DNA of 64,000 nt from the NCBI GenBank assembly GCA_014378105.1, contig JACMOI010000052.1, positions 1 to 64,000 of the forward strand, given 5' to 3'. Shown in pieces: positions 18,824 through 29,011 of this stretch. The notes under the pieces are model-generated. The model was not told the DNA's origin. It saw only the letters and a program-made list of their open reading frames with translations, and searched no databases. The translations under genes were made by a program, and so were the position numbers. Every line of letters begins with the position of its first letter. Positions within the stretch are counted from its first letter, which is position 1. This DNA comes from Pseudopedobacter sp. (GTDB lineage: Bacteria > Bacteroidota > Bacteroidia > Sphingobacteriales > Sphingobacteriaceae).

Positions 18824-21823
18824 TTACAACTTACGTTTTACTTCAACTTGTTCGTAGGCTTCAACAATGTCTCCAACTTGGATATCGTTATAACCTTTGA
18901 TATTCAATCCACACTCGTAACCTCTATTCACTTCTTTCACATCGTCTTTGAATCGTTTTAACGATTCTAACTCGCCTGTATAAACCACCACACCTTCACG
19001 TATAATCCTAATTTTATTGTTTCTATGAATAGTTCCATCTAGCACCATACAACCTGCAATAGTACCCACCTTGGTGATTTTGAAAGTCTCTCTGATTTCA
19101 ACGTTGGCAATAATTTTCTCTTCGAATTCTGGCGCCAACATGCCTTCCATCGCTGCTTTAATTTCGTCGATAGCTTTGTAGATAATAGAATATAATCTTA
19201 CATCAATTTCTTCTGCCTCTGCTAATTTACGAGCACCTGCTGATGGACGAACTTGGAAACCAATAATGATTGCATCTGAAGCAGTTGCTAATAATACATC
19301 GGATTCTGAAATAGGACCAACCGCTTTATGAACAATTTTAACCTGAATTTCTTCAGTAGATAATTTCTGTAATGAATCTGATAGTGCTTCCACAGAACCA
19401 TCCACGTCACCTTTAATGATGATGTTCAACTCCTTAAAGTTACCAATCGCTAAACGACGACCAATTTCATCTAAAGTAATGTGTTTCTGAGTTCTTAAAC
19501 CTTGCTCACGTTTTAGTTGTAAACGCTTGTTTGCGATTTCACGAGCTTCTGGCTCACTTTCCACGCCATTGAATCTATCTCCAGCTTGTGGCGCTCCCTG
19601 GAAGCCTAAGACTTGTACTGGTGCCGCTGGGCCAGCTTCTTCTACTCTATTTCCTCTTTCGTTATACAAAGCTTTCACTCTTCCGCTATAAGAACCAGCT
19701 AAAATTGGATCTCCAACTCTAAGTGTTCCTGCCTCTACCAAAACAGTTGCAACGTAACCTCTACCCTTATCTAATTGAGCTTCAATTACGGTTCCTACCG
19801 CTCTCTTATTTGGATTTGCTTTTAGCTCTAATAATTCAGCTTCTAATAATACTTTTTCTAATAATTTATCAATGTTCATCCCTGATTTAGCAGAAATTTC
19901 TTGAGTTTGGTATTTACCTCCCCATTCTTCTACTAAGATGTTCATTGCTGATAATTGCTCACGAATTTTATCAGGATTTGCACCCGGCTTATCCATTTTA
20001 TTGAAAGCAAAAACCATGGGTAGATTTGCTGCTAAAGCGTGATTAATTGCTTCAGTGGTTTGTGGCATCACTGTATCATCCGCAGCAATTACAATAATTG
20101 CAACGTCAGTAACTTTAGCTCCACGAGCTCTCATCGCTGTAAATGCCTCGTGACCTGGAGTATCTAAAAAAGTAATACTTTTATCTTCATCAACAACCAC
20201 CTCATAAGCACCAATGTGTTGCGTAATTCCACCCGCTTCACCAGCAATTACATTTGCTTTACGAACAAAATCTAGTAAAGATGTTTTACCATGATCTACG
20301 TGACCCATTACCGTAACAATTGGTGAACGTGGAATTAAATCCCCTTCTATATCCGCTTGCTCCAGATTAATCTCTTCATCCTCTGCCCCAACGAATTGGA
20401 TTTCATAACCAAATTCATCAGCAACAATTGTTAAAGTCTCCGCATCCAATCTTTGATTGATTGACACGAATAAACCCAAGCTCATGCAAGTTGCAATAAC
20501 TTCGTTAACTGATACATCCATCATGGTCGCCAACTCATTTGCAGTAACAAACTCTGTTGTCTTCAACACTTTAGATTCCATATCCTCAGCCATTGCTCTT
20601 TCCTCGGCACCTGCAGCTACATCATCACGTTTTTGACGACGTAATTTAGAACGTTGCGCAAATTTACCAGATTTACCAGCACCACTTAGTCTAGCTAATG
20701 TAGCTTTAATTTGATCTTGTATTTCCTTATCAGTAGGCTCGGCCTTTGGAGGAACAGGTTGTCCTCTTTTATGTGGAGGTCTTCCACCTTTATCGTTGCT
20801 TCTGTTATTACTATTGTTTCCTCCAGTATTTGGTGTATTTGGACGGTTTACACCGGCACCTGGATTACCTTGGCCACTTTGTCCGGGAGTAAATCCTCCA
20901 GGACGACCACCTTGTCCTTCTTGCGATGGTTTACGTTTCCGTTTTCTCTTATTATCTGCGGTATTTGGATTGGATGAAGAAGCAACTGGTTGATCTTTCT
21001 TTTTGTTAACTGGTAGCTCAATTCTGCCGATAACTTTTGGACCACTTAATTGTTTAGCTTTTGCTCTAATTATTTCATTATCCTCGTCTGCTGCTGGAGC
21101 AGTCGCGAGTTTAATGGTAGGCTCTTCCTTTTTAGGAGCTTCTGCGACTGGTTGCGTCGCTTTCTGAGTTTCTTTATCTTCCTCTAATTTTGATTCAACA
21201 AGTTTAGGAGTCTTTTTAATTTCTTCTACTTTCGGTTCAACAGCTTTAGGAACTTCTTTTACTACTTCTGGCTCTACAGTTTTTGGAGCTTCTTTGGCTT
21301 CCTCTACTTTTGGCACAACAGGTTTAGGAGTTTCTTTTACAACTTCTTCAACCTTAGTTTTCCTGTCAGGACGTGTTTTTGAATTTAGGCTGGCTAAGTC
21401 TATTTTACCTACAATTTTAACACCAGGACTAGTTTCTGAACTTATTGAAGCAGGTTTTACCTCTGGCTCTTTTTCCGCTGGGACGAAGGCAGGTGCTGTT
21501 GATCCTGTATTTTTAATCAGGATTTCTTCTGGCTCTTCTTCTTGCTTTAAAGCTGAGGTATGATGCGTATCATTACTATCAATAACAATGTTTACGTCAT
21601 CACGACGAATTTTGCCAATAACAATACTCTTAGCCTCTTCTTTGAGGATCTTATCTCCCTGATATTCTTTCAAAAGATCGTTATACATATCACTTGTTAG
21701 CTTTGTATTTGGACGAGCTTCCACCTTAAAGCCTTTTCCGTTCAAAAACTCAGCTATTGTACCGATACCAATATTCAGCTCTTTCGCAACTTTTAATATT
21801 CCTAAATTTTTGTCTTCTGACAT
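18824..21823 (-). CDS. infB: Translation initiation factor IF-2
   Basis: 999 aa; RSPIVTVMGHVDHGKTSLLD, DTPGHEAFTAMRARGA, FNKMDKPGANPD. Confidence 0.98.
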   Translation of the reverse strand: MSEDKNLGILKVAKELNIGIGTIAEFLNGKGFKVEARPNTKLTSDMYNDLLKEYQGDKILKEEAKSIVIGKIRRDDVNIVIDSNDTHHTSALKQEEEPEEILIKNTGSTAPAFVPAEKEPEVKPASISSETSPGVKIVGKIDLASLNSKTRPDRKTKVEEVVKETPKPVVPKVEEAKEAPKTVEPEVVKEVPKAVEPKVEEIKKTPKLVESKLEEDKETQKATQPVAEAPKKEEPTIKLATAPAADEDNEIIRAKAKQLSGPKVIGRIELPVNKKKDQPVASSSNPNTADNKRKRKRKPSQEGQGGRPGGFTPGQSGQGNPGAGVNRPNTPNTGGNNSNNRSNDKGGRPPHKRGQPVPPKAEPTDKEIQDQIKATLARLSGAGKSGKFAQRSKLRRQKRDDVAAGAEERAMAEDMESKVLKTTEFVTANELATMMDVSVNEVIATCMSLGLFVSINQRLDAETLTIVADEFGYEIQFVGAEDEEINLEQADIEGDLIPRSPIVTVMGHVDHGKTSLLDFVRKANVIAGEAGGITQHIGAYEVVVDEDKSITFLDTPGHEAFTAMRARGAKVTDVAIIVIAADDTVMPQTTEAINHALAANLPMVFAFNKMDKPGANPDKIREQLSAMNILVEEWGGKYQTQEISAKSGMNIDKLLEKVLLEAELLELKANPNKRAVGTVIEAQLDKGRGYVATVLVEAGTLRVGDPILAGSYSGRVKALYNERGNRVEEAGPAAPVQVLGFQGAPQAGDRFNGVESEPEAREIANKRLQLKREQGLRTQKHITLDEIGRRLAIGNFKELNIIIKGDVDGSVEALSDSLQKLSTEEIQVKIVHKAVGPISESDVLLATASDAIIIGFQVRPSAGARKLAEAEEIDVRLYSIIYKAIDEIKAAMEGMLAPEFEEKIIANVEIRETFKITKVGTIAGCMVLDGTIHRNNKIRIIREGVVVYTGELESLKRFKDDVKEVNRGYECGLNIKGYNDIQVGDIVEAYEQVEVKRKL

Positions 21824-21884
21824 TTACTCTTTTCTTTCTAAGCTATATTTATACAAAAGTACGTTTAATACTACAAAACAAAAA

Positions 21885-23120
21885 TTATTCGAACTCAGAA
21901 CGTAAAATTCCAAGAACCTCTTCTATTGTTTCAACTTCTAAGTCGGTACGTTTTACCAAATCAGTAGCAGAAAGTGCTAAAACACTTTTCGCAGTATCTA
22001 AACCTATTTTCTTAAATTCATCAATTATCCAGCTATCGATTTCATCTGAAAATTCTTCTAAATCGACATCTTCTTCTTCTTCAGTAGATTCACGGTAAAC
22101 ATCAATTTCGTAACCAGTTAATTTTCCAGCCAATTTGATGTTATGCCCACCACGACCAATTGCCAATGAAACCTGATCTGGCTTCAAGTAAACAGCAGCT
22201 CTCATGGTTTCATCATCTAATTTAATAGAAGTAATTTTAGCCGGCGAAAGTGCCCTGGTAATATATAAAGAGATATTATTTGTAAAATTGATTACATCAA
22301 TATTTTCATTTCTTAATTCTCTCACGATTCCATGAATACGAGAACCTTTCATTCCCACACAAGCTCCAACAGGGTCAATTCTATCATCGTAAGATTCAAC
22401 CGCAACTTTCGCTCTTTCACCTGGTTCGCGAACAATTTTCTTGATGGTAATTAATCCATCAAAAATTTCAGGAACTTCTAATTCAAATAATCTTTGTAAA
22501 AATTCTGGTGCTGTTCTAGAGATGATAATTCTAGGATTGCTATTCAGCATTTCTACTTTATAAACAACCGCTCTAACTGAATCTCCTTTTTTGAAATAAT
22601 CAGCAGGAATTTGTTCTGTCTTTGGCAAAATCAACTCGTTTCCTTCATCATCTAAAACCAAAGTTTCTTTTTTCCAAACCTGATAAACTTCACCGGTTAC
22701 AATTTCACCTACTCTATCTTTATAGTTTTTGAAAATTTCGTCTTTCTCTAATTCTAAAATTTTAGAAACTAAAGTTTGACGAGCGGCTAAAATTGCTCTT
22801 CTACCAAAACTCTCTAAAGTGATTTGCTCAATAAAATCATCTCCAACTTCTAAATCAGCATCAATTTTATGAACATCAGCCACTTCAATTTCTAAATCGT
22901 CATCCTCAGAAAAACCATCTTCCATTACTGTTCTAGTTCTCCAAATCTCTAAGTCACCGTTATCTGGGTTCACGATCACATCACAGTTTTCGTCAGTGCC
23001 AAAACGCTTACGTAACATGCTTCGGAATACTTCTTCCAAAACGCTAATTACCGTTGGTCTGTCAATATTCTTGAAGTCTTTAAACTCCTGAAAAGAATCA
23101 ATTAAATTAATGCTGCTCAT
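21885..23120 (-). CDS. nusA: Transcription termination/antitermination factor NusA
   Basis: S1/KH domains; EPGERAKVAVESYDDRIDPVGACVGMKGSRIHGIVRELRNENIDVI; IGRGGHNIKLAGKLTGYEIDV. Confidence 0.97.
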   Translation of the reverse strand: MSSINLIDSFQEFKDFKNIDRPTVISVLEEVFRSMLRKRFGTDENCDVIVNPDNGDLEIWRTRTVMEDGFSEDDDLEIEVADVHKIDADLEVGDDFIEQITLESFGRRAILAARQTLVSKILELEKDEIFKNYKDRVGEIVTGEVYQVWKKETLVLDDEGNELILPKTEQIPADYFKKGDSVRAVVYKVEMLNSNPRIIISRTAPEFLQRLFELEVPEIFDGLITIKKIVREPGERAKVAVESYDDRIDPVGACVGMKGSRIHGIVRELRNENIDVINFTNNISLYITRALSPAKITSIKLDDETMRAAVYLKPDQVSLAIGRGGHNIKLAGKLTGYEIDVYRESTEEEEDVDLEEFSDEIDSWIIDEFKKIGLDTAKSVLALSATDLVKRTDLEVETIEEVLGILRSEFE

Positions 23121-23156
23121 TTTGTGCGATTAATATTTTCTAAATTCATGCTGTTT

Positions 23157-23624
23157 TTATTTGAATGATACTCCAACTTTTACCTCAGAGATTTCATTTT
23201 TATTGATTATTCTTTCTACTTCTTTTGCCTTTTTTCCCTTTTCTTTCACCATTTCATTAATGGTAATTGTGTCGCCTTCTTGACTTATCAAATTTCCTTC
23301 AAGTTGTTTGCCATCTTTTAATTTGATGATGAATACCCTCCCTACATTTTTTTTATACTGACGATCTAATAAAAGCGGCGTATCTAAACCCGGAGAGCTT
23401 ACTTCTAAATTATAAGCCTTATCAATTAAATTCTCTTCTTCTAAGTGAAACCCAACATGTCTACTCACCATAGCGCAATCATGAATCCCAACTCCTTCAT
23501 CTCCGTCTAACAAAATCATGATTTTGGAATTGTTAGCCACCTTAATCTCTACAATAAAAAGATCAGGTCTATCGGCTATTTTCTCCTCTATCAGTTCCCT
23601 AATTCTCTTTTCTACATTCATCAA
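23157..23624 (-). CDS. rimP: Ribosome maturation factor RimP
   Basis: 155 aa; YNLEVSSPGLDTPL motif; rimP-nusA-infB order. Confidence 0.95.
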   Translation of the reverse strand: MMNVEKRIRELIEEKIADRPDLFIVEIKVANNSKIMILLDGDEGVGIHDCAMVSRHVGFHLEEENLIDKAYNLEVSSPGLDTPLLLDRQYKKNVGRVFIIKLKDGKQLEGNLISQEGDTITINEMVKEKGKKAKEVERIINKNEISEVKVGVSFK

Positions 23625-23643
23625 TTCGAATTTTGGTAAATAA

Positions 23644-23670
23644 AAAGAGGGGACAATAGGTCCCCTCTTT
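23644..23670. terminator. Intrinsic terminator between rhomboid gene and rimP operon
   Basis: AAAGAGGGGAC-aatag-GTCCCCTCTTT perfect 11-bp stem. Confidence 0.8.
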
Positions 23671-23737
23671 CATTTTCTGTACGCAAATGTAACAAAAATA
23701 AATTTATTTCCAAGTATGCATCAAGATGATAAATTAA

Positions 23738-24364
23738 TTAAAAGAATGAATACCCGCCAGAAAGTTTAGATAAAAATATTTGGATAACCTGTGGATATAA
23801 AATAAACGTAATTAGGATTCCTGTAACTGCACCATAGAAGTGTGCATCATGATTAATTCCGTCATTAGATTTTCTGGCGGCATAAGAAGAATAAATCAAA
23901 TATAAAACACCAAAAACTACTGCTGGGATAGGAAATGGTATTGGAAATATAATTAGTTTATCTAATGGTGAAAACAAAATATAACTAAATAAAATGGCAC
24001 AAACTGCACCAGAAGCGCCTAAGCTATTGTACCAAAAATCATCTTTATGCTTTATTACTGTGGGCAAATCACTCAAAATTAAACTCACAATATAGAGTAA
24101 TGCAAACTGCCAATGACCTATAGTCTGCTCTAACTGGAAAGCAAAGAAAAAATAGGAAAGCATATTAAAAATCAGATGAGACCAATCTTTATGAACCATC
24201 CCACTAGTAATGAGCTGATAAATATTTTTACCTTTTGCCACACTATAAGGGTGAAGCATAAACTTGCCATAAGTGTCTGCATTATAAAACGCAAAAATAC
24301 TGGTTACGATGGTGAAAATAAATATAATAGAAGCTACTGGGGTAAGCTGTAAATAATCCTGCAT
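23738..24364 (-). CDS. Rhomboid family intramembrane serine protease
   Basis: HKDWSHLIFNMLSYFFFA; NSLGASGAVCAILFS catalytic GxSG; HFYGAVTG catalytic His helix. Confidence 0.93.
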   Translation of the reverse strand: MQDYLQLTPVASIIFIFTIVTSIFAFYNADTYGKFMLHPYSVAKGKNIYQLITSGMVHKDWSHLIFNMLSYFFFAFQLEQTIGHWQFALLYIVSLILSDLPTVIKHKDDFWYNSLGASGAVCAILFSYILFSPLDKLIIFPIPFPIPAVVFGVLYLIYSSYAARKSNDGINHDAHFYGAVTGILITFILYPQVIQIFLSKLSGGYSFF

Positions 24365-24365
24365 T

Positions 24366-26111
24366 TTATTTTAAGTCTAGTTTTGTTTCTTGATTTAACC
24401 TGGAAACTGGGTAACGTAAAAATGTTTTCTCATAATAAGGTGAATGTTGGTAAACCCAATTTAATTGCGCTTGACTGCTGTTCTTCATTTTTTCGTCGGC
24501 CTGCACAGCCTTGTCTAATTGTTTTCTTAACTCTGGATTTTTTCTCAATAAATCAGCAGCTAAATCCTCGAAAACATAAGGTGAGAAATATTCCTTTTGT
24601 CCTAAAACAGCATCAAAAAAATTCCATGCAAAAAATGAATCTGTTGCTTGTGGTTCTAAAGTCTCCACAATGTATCTATTCGATTTTTGATTAGGATAAA
24701 TGATGTAATCTCCTTTGTAATATTTAATATTATTTTGAACTGTTTTAACTCTCACTCCACTATGATTATAGTGTCCTTCATAAGGCCTTTGAGATGTTTT
24801 ATAATCATCAATATAATATGAACTGACTTTTAATGTAGTGTCATGACTCAATTCTTTCATCTCTACATTATTTAGCTTTAAAAGCTGAATTGCTCTGTCC
24901 CATGCCTGTGGAATAATGTAAGCAAAAGGCTTTTCTACATTTATTGTAGCATCGTATTGATTAAATTGAGGGATTGGCTTAGTAAAAGGTTCTGATTCGT
25001 CATAATATAATCTGGGCTGTCCGCTAATTTCACTTGGCTTATGTTTTCCTTCGTATCCTTTAAAATTGATAGTTTTTGAAGAGTCCTTATTTAACTCCCA
25101 AGTTAAAGCAAAAACATTTTGTTTCTTAACATCATTATCAGCTTTTCGCTTGTTTTCAACTAATACAGTTGCATCGTTTGAAACCTTTTGAAGAATAATT
25201 TTTAAAAAATCAAAAGTCGCTTCTTCCCTTTTAGCGAAAGGTTTTAACATGTGTGTTTCGGTTATAAAACCTATCGTGTTATGTAAAGTAGTGTATCCTG
25301 TTGCATAACGAGGGGTTTCAAGAAAACCTGCAATTCCTGAGTCAGGAGTTTCGGCAATATGATCGACGTAGGGAGTAATCTCAAAATTCACTTTCGCCAT
25401 TTCTTGATACAAATGAGGAACTAAATTTTGAGTCATATATTTTGATAAAATAGGATTCAATTTATCTTTTTGAGTTTCTATCAATGTCATCACGTATTGA
25501 TAATCGGCCCCGTTACTGACATGAGTATCTACAAAAACCTCAGGATTCCAATCATTATAAATCTTCTGAAAAGCATAAGAATTTTTAGAATCAGTTTTAA
25601 TAAAATCTCTATTCAAATCTAAATTTTGCGCATTCCCTCTGAAACCATAACTCTCTGGTCCGTTTTGGTTGGCTCTTGAGTAACTCCCTCTATTTAAAGC
25701 ACCCCCAATATTGTAAAGAGGAATAATGATAATGACTACATTTTCTGGAAGAGCGTTATTTTTCAATAATTCTCTAGACAAAATCATACTTGCATCCACA
25801 CCTTCGGGTTCGCCCGGATGTATGCCATTGTTGATGAATAAAACTGCTTTATTTTTCTGGTGAATAGTCTTTGGATCGAATACTTTATTTTTAGAAAGCA
25901 CAATTAAATTTAATGGTTTACCAATATCTGTTAATCCATAATCTAAAATCTTAATTTGATTATAACTTGATGCTAGCTTTTGGTAGAAACTGATACACTC
26001 TTGATAAGTGGTTGTTCTTTGTCCTTTACTGAGCTCAAATGGAGTTTCCTGAGCGAACAGACTTCCTACTAAAAAAAAAGAAAAAAGAATAATTGAAAAA
26101 GTTTTTTTCAT
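24366..26111 (-). CDS. M14 family zinc carboxypeptidase
   Basis: Signal peptide; NNGIHPGEPEGVDASM (HxxE-like zinc site); RDFIKTDSKN; THVSNGADYQYVMT. Confidence 0.9.
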   Translation of the reverse strand: MKKTFSIILFSFFLVGSLFAQETPFELSKGQRTTTYQECISFYQKLASSYNQIKILDYGLTDIGKPLNLIVLSKNKVFDPKTIHQKNKAVLFINNGIHPGEPEGVDASMILSRELLKNNALPENVVIIIIPLYNIGGALNRGSYSRANQNGPESYGFRGNAQNLDLNRDFIKTDSKNSYAFQKIYNDWNPEVFVDTHVSNGADYQYVMTLIETQKDKLNPILSKYMTQNLVPHLYQEMAKVNFEITPYVDHIAETPDSGIAGFLETPRYATGYTTLHNTIGFITETHMLKPFAKREEATFDFLKIILQKVSNDATVLVENKRKADNDVKKQNVFALTWELNKDSSKTINFKGYEGKHKPSEISGQPRLYYDESEPFTKPIPQFNQYDATINVEKPFAYIIPQAWDRAIQLLKLNNVEMKELSHDTTLKVSSYYIDDYKTSQRPYEGHYNHSGVRVKTVQNNIKYYKGDYIIYPNQKSNRYIVETLEPQATDSFFAWNFFDAVLGQKEYFSPYVFEDLAADLLRKNPELRKQLDKAVQADEKMKNSSQAQLNWVYQHSPYYEKTFLRYPVSRLNQETKLDLK

Positions 26112-26141
26112 AACAAAAAAGCTTGGTTGTCAAAAGTATAA

Positions 26142-26378
26142 TTATTCAACAAGCTTATCTATTTCTGCTGCTAATTTTCTATCCTTATCAGTTATTTTAT
26201 TACCTGCATCATGCGTTGAAAGTTTGATTTCAACTTTATTGTACACATTACTCCAATTTGGATGGTGATCCATCTTTTCTGCAATTAAAGCCACTTTATT
26301 CATAAAAGACCAAGCTTCTATAAAATTCTTAAAAGTGAATGTTTGTGTTAATTCGTGATTTTCTTCTTTCCAACTCAT
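26142..26378 (-). CDS. 4a-hydroxytetrahydrobiopterin dehydratase (PCD/DCoH)
   Basis: 78 aa; [48 protein letters not shown]. Confidence 0.93.
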   Translation of the reverse strand: MSWKEENHELTQTFTFKNFIEAWSFMNKVALIAEKMDHHPNWSNVYNKVEIKLSTHDAGNKITDKDRKLAAEIDKLVE

Positions 26379-26728
26379 ATTTCATTAATTTGCTTTTGTA
26401 CTATTTTTGGAAGGCTTTTAAAAACTAAATCGTAAGAATGATCTATTATTTCTTCTAAAAGCTTCCCAGATAAACTTCCATTGTAATATACGGTATTCCA
26501 ATGCTTCTTGTTCATGTGAAAGCCTGGAATAATTTCTGAAAATTTTTCTCGAAGTTCTATTGCTTTATCAGGATCACATTTAGCATTAAAACTTATTGAT
26601 TTTTCAAGACTTGTTAAAATGAATATTTTATCGTTGACTTTAAAAACTAAAGTGTCTTCTCCAAAAGGTAACCCTTCTGTCGCCCCAGATTTAGATAAAC
26701 AATATTCTCTGAGGCTTTCGATATTCAT
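26375..26728 (-). CDS. MmcQ/YjbR family DNA-binding protein
   Basis: [44 protein letters not shown]. Confidence 0.93.
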   Translation of the reverse strand: MNIESLREYCLSKSGATEGLPFGEDTLVFKVNDKIFILTSLEKSISFNAKCDPDKAIELREKFSEIIPGFHMNKKHWNTVYYNGSLSGKLLEEIIDHSYDLVFKSLPKIVQKQINEI

Positions 26729-26738
26729 TTATAGATCA

Positions 26739-27482
26739 TTAACGGTAATACAATCCCTTAGGACCAAAAAGGTATTTGATAGAAAAACTAAATGAAGTAT
26801 ATGCGTCATTTAGTTTATTAGAAAAATAACTTGGATCATTATTATAACCATCTAGATCATCAGACAAAGTATATACAAGCTTATAATCTATTCCCAATAC
26901 AACTTTAGGCTCTTGATAAGAGTTATAGATATTTATGAAATAACCTATTGAAAATGGTAGTGAAATAACTCCACTAAATTTACTCTTACCTAAATCATGA
27001 CTATTTTCTCTACGTGGGAAAGCTGTTGACCCAAAATCCGAAACATTGTTGGAACCATTGATTAATCCCAAACCAAGTCCTACATTTAAATTTCTAAAAG
27101 AATACAAAAATGGGGTTGATGAAAAATCTACAAATTGACCAACACTTACTTTTCCTTTGAATTCAATTGCACTAAAATTGGATATGTAAGCTCTATTATA
27201 TTTATCCGCTTCTTGCCTAATAGAAATTTTATCATAGGAAATTCCTGCATTAATAAATGGTGTAAAATAGTAATCTAATGATCCTCCAAAAGTTTTATTA
27301 TCAGCTATAACATAAGTATCCTTTGCCACATACCCAGGAATAGTAGTACTTGGTCCATAACTTAACCCAGTATAAGGTTTTGTCAGGCCTCCATTTACGC
27401 CAATAGCTATCCTACTAAAATTAGCTTGAGAATACGATTTTATTGACCCAAAAAGTAAAAGAATAAAGATTAATTTTTTCAA
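26739..27482 (-). CDS. Outer-membrane beta-barrel-like hypothetical protein
   Basis: Signal peptide (MKKLIFILLLFGSIKSYSQA) and alternating hydrophobic pattern ending ...SFSIKYLFGPKGLYYR. Confidence 0.65.
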   Translation of the reverse strand: MKKLIFILLLFGSIKSYSQANFSRIAIGVNGGLTKPYTGLSYGPSTTIPGYVAKDTYVIADNKTFGGSLDYYFTPFINAGISYDKISIRQEADKYNRAYISNFSAIEFKGKVSVGQFVDFSSTPFLYSFRNLNVGLGLGLINGSNNVSDFGSTAFPRRENSHDLGKSKFSGVISLPFSIGYFINIYNSYQEPKVVLGIDYKLVYTLSDDLDGYNNDPSYFSNKLNDAYTSFSFSIKYLFGPKGLYYR

Positions 27483-27610
27483 CTTTTAAATTATCTAGAT
27501 AAAAAAATAGCTACTTATTGAAAACAAAAACTATCTATTACTTTATTTGTCTTTCAACCATTTGGGCATAAAATTATTTTAAATTATTCGCTTATCAAAA
27601 TCTTAAATAA

Positions 27611-28855
27611 ATGAAGTTCAATTATACAGTAAAAAATCGCTTTTTAAAGTACGTTAAAATAGATACCCAATCCGATCCGTCTTCTATAACAATTCCATCT
27701 ACTTTGAAACAAAGAAACCTTTCCGAAATTTTGGTAAAAGAATTATTAGAATTGGGTATTTCTGATGCTCATTTAGATGATTTAGGATACGTATACGCGA
27801 CTATTCCTTCAAACGTTCAGAAAAATGTTCCAGTAATTTGTTTCTGTTCTCATGTAGATACCTCTCCTGATTGTAGCGGAGAAAATGTAAAACCTATTGT
27901 TCACGAAGATTATAAAGGTCAAGATTTAATTTTACCTATTGACCCAACTGTAATTCTAAGAAAAGAAGAACACCCAGATTTAGTTTTTCAAATCGGAAAT
28001 GACATCATCACTGCATCAGGAGATACACTTTTAGGGGCTGATAATAAAGCTGGACTTGCTGAAATTATGGATGCGGCTTTTCATTTAATGTCAAATCCTG
28101 AGATAAAACACGGCGAAATAAAAATCCTTTTTACACCAGATGAAGAAATCGGAAGAGGAGTAAACCATGTGGATATTAAAAAATTAGAAGCTGATTTTGG
28201 CTATACCATAGATGGTGAAACTCTAGGTTCCTATGAAGATGAAACTTTTTCTGCAGATGGAATGAGCATTGTAATCAACGGTATAAGTGCTCACCCAGGT
28301 TTTGCAAAAGGAAAAATGGAAAGTGCTATTAAAATTACAGGTGAAATTATTGCTGCTTTACCAAAAAACAAACTATCTCCAGAAAGTACTTCGGGAAAAG
28401 ATGGCTTTATACACCCTGTTAATATTAGCGGACATGTAGAAAAAGCTCAAATCGATTTTATCATTAGAGATTTTGAAGATGAAAAATTAAAATCCCATGA
28501 GGATGCATTGAAAAACATTACGAATGAGATTCTAAAAAATTATCCGAATTCTACTGCTGAATTTAATATTACGGAGCAATATCGTAATATGAAAAAGATA
28601 ATAGCTCAGCATTCCCAAATAAGTGAATTTGCCTTAAAAGCTATTGAGAGATCTGGAATTAAGCCAAAGAAAAGAAGTATTCGTGGTGGAACGGATGGTT
28701 CGAGATTATCTTTTATGGGTTTGCCTTGTCCAAATATTTTTGCTGGTGAGCATGCTTTTCATGGGAAACAAGAGTGGGTTTCTGTTCAAGATATGGAAGC
28801 AGCGGTCAGAACTATCGTAAACTTAGTGATGATTTGGGAAGAGGAATCAATTTGA
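27611..28855 (+). CDS. pepT: Peptidase T
   Basis: FCSHVDTSPDCSG, ITASGDTLLGADNKAGLAEIM, FTPDEEIGRGV, RGGTDGSRLSFMGLPCPNIFAGEHAFHGKQEWV. Confidence 0.97.
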   Translation: MKFNYTVKNRFLKYVKIDTQSDPSSITIPSTLKQRNLSEILVKELLELGISDAHLDDLGYVYATIPSNVQKNVPVICFCSHVDTSPDCSGENVKPIVHEDYKGQDLILPIDPTVILRKEEHPDLVFQIGNDIITASGDTLLGADNKAGLAEIMDAAFHLMSNPEIKHGEIKILFTPDEEIGRGVNHVDIKKLEADFGYTIDGETLGSYEDETFSADGMSIVINGISAHPGFAKGKMESAIKITGEIIAALPKNKLSPESTSGKDGFIHPVNISGHVEKAQIDFIIRDFEDEKLKSHEDALKNITNEILKNYPNSTAEFNITEQYRNMKKIIAQHSQISEFALKAIERSGIKPKKRSIRGGTDGSRLSFMGLPCPNIFAGEHAFHGKQEWVSVQDMEAAVRTIVNLVMIWEEESI

Positions 28856-28924
28856 AAATTGAGTGATTTGAAAATTTGAAGATTCTCAAATAAATTGATT
28901 CGCAAATGCTTGAGTTAAACAAAC

Positions 28925-28990
28925 CCATTTGAAACGATAGCTCTCGATTTTTCATCGGGACTATAGCGAAAAGCGAGATTATCGTTTTTA
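28925..28990. repeat. Intergenic REP-like palindromic element
   Basis: Arms AACGATAgctCTCG (28933-28946) and CGAGatTATCGTT (28974-28986) with inner CGAtttttcaTCGgg structure. Confidence 0.6.
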
Positions 28991-29011
28991 ACTAATGATA
29001 GAGTAGTTTTT

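Noticed and set aside
20711-21563. Several ORFs overlapping infB N-terminal region (including Pro-rich MLLLLLLFPPVFGVFGRF...)
   Set aside because: Artefacts of low-complexity Gly/Asn/Pro-rich infB sequence read antisense or out of frame.
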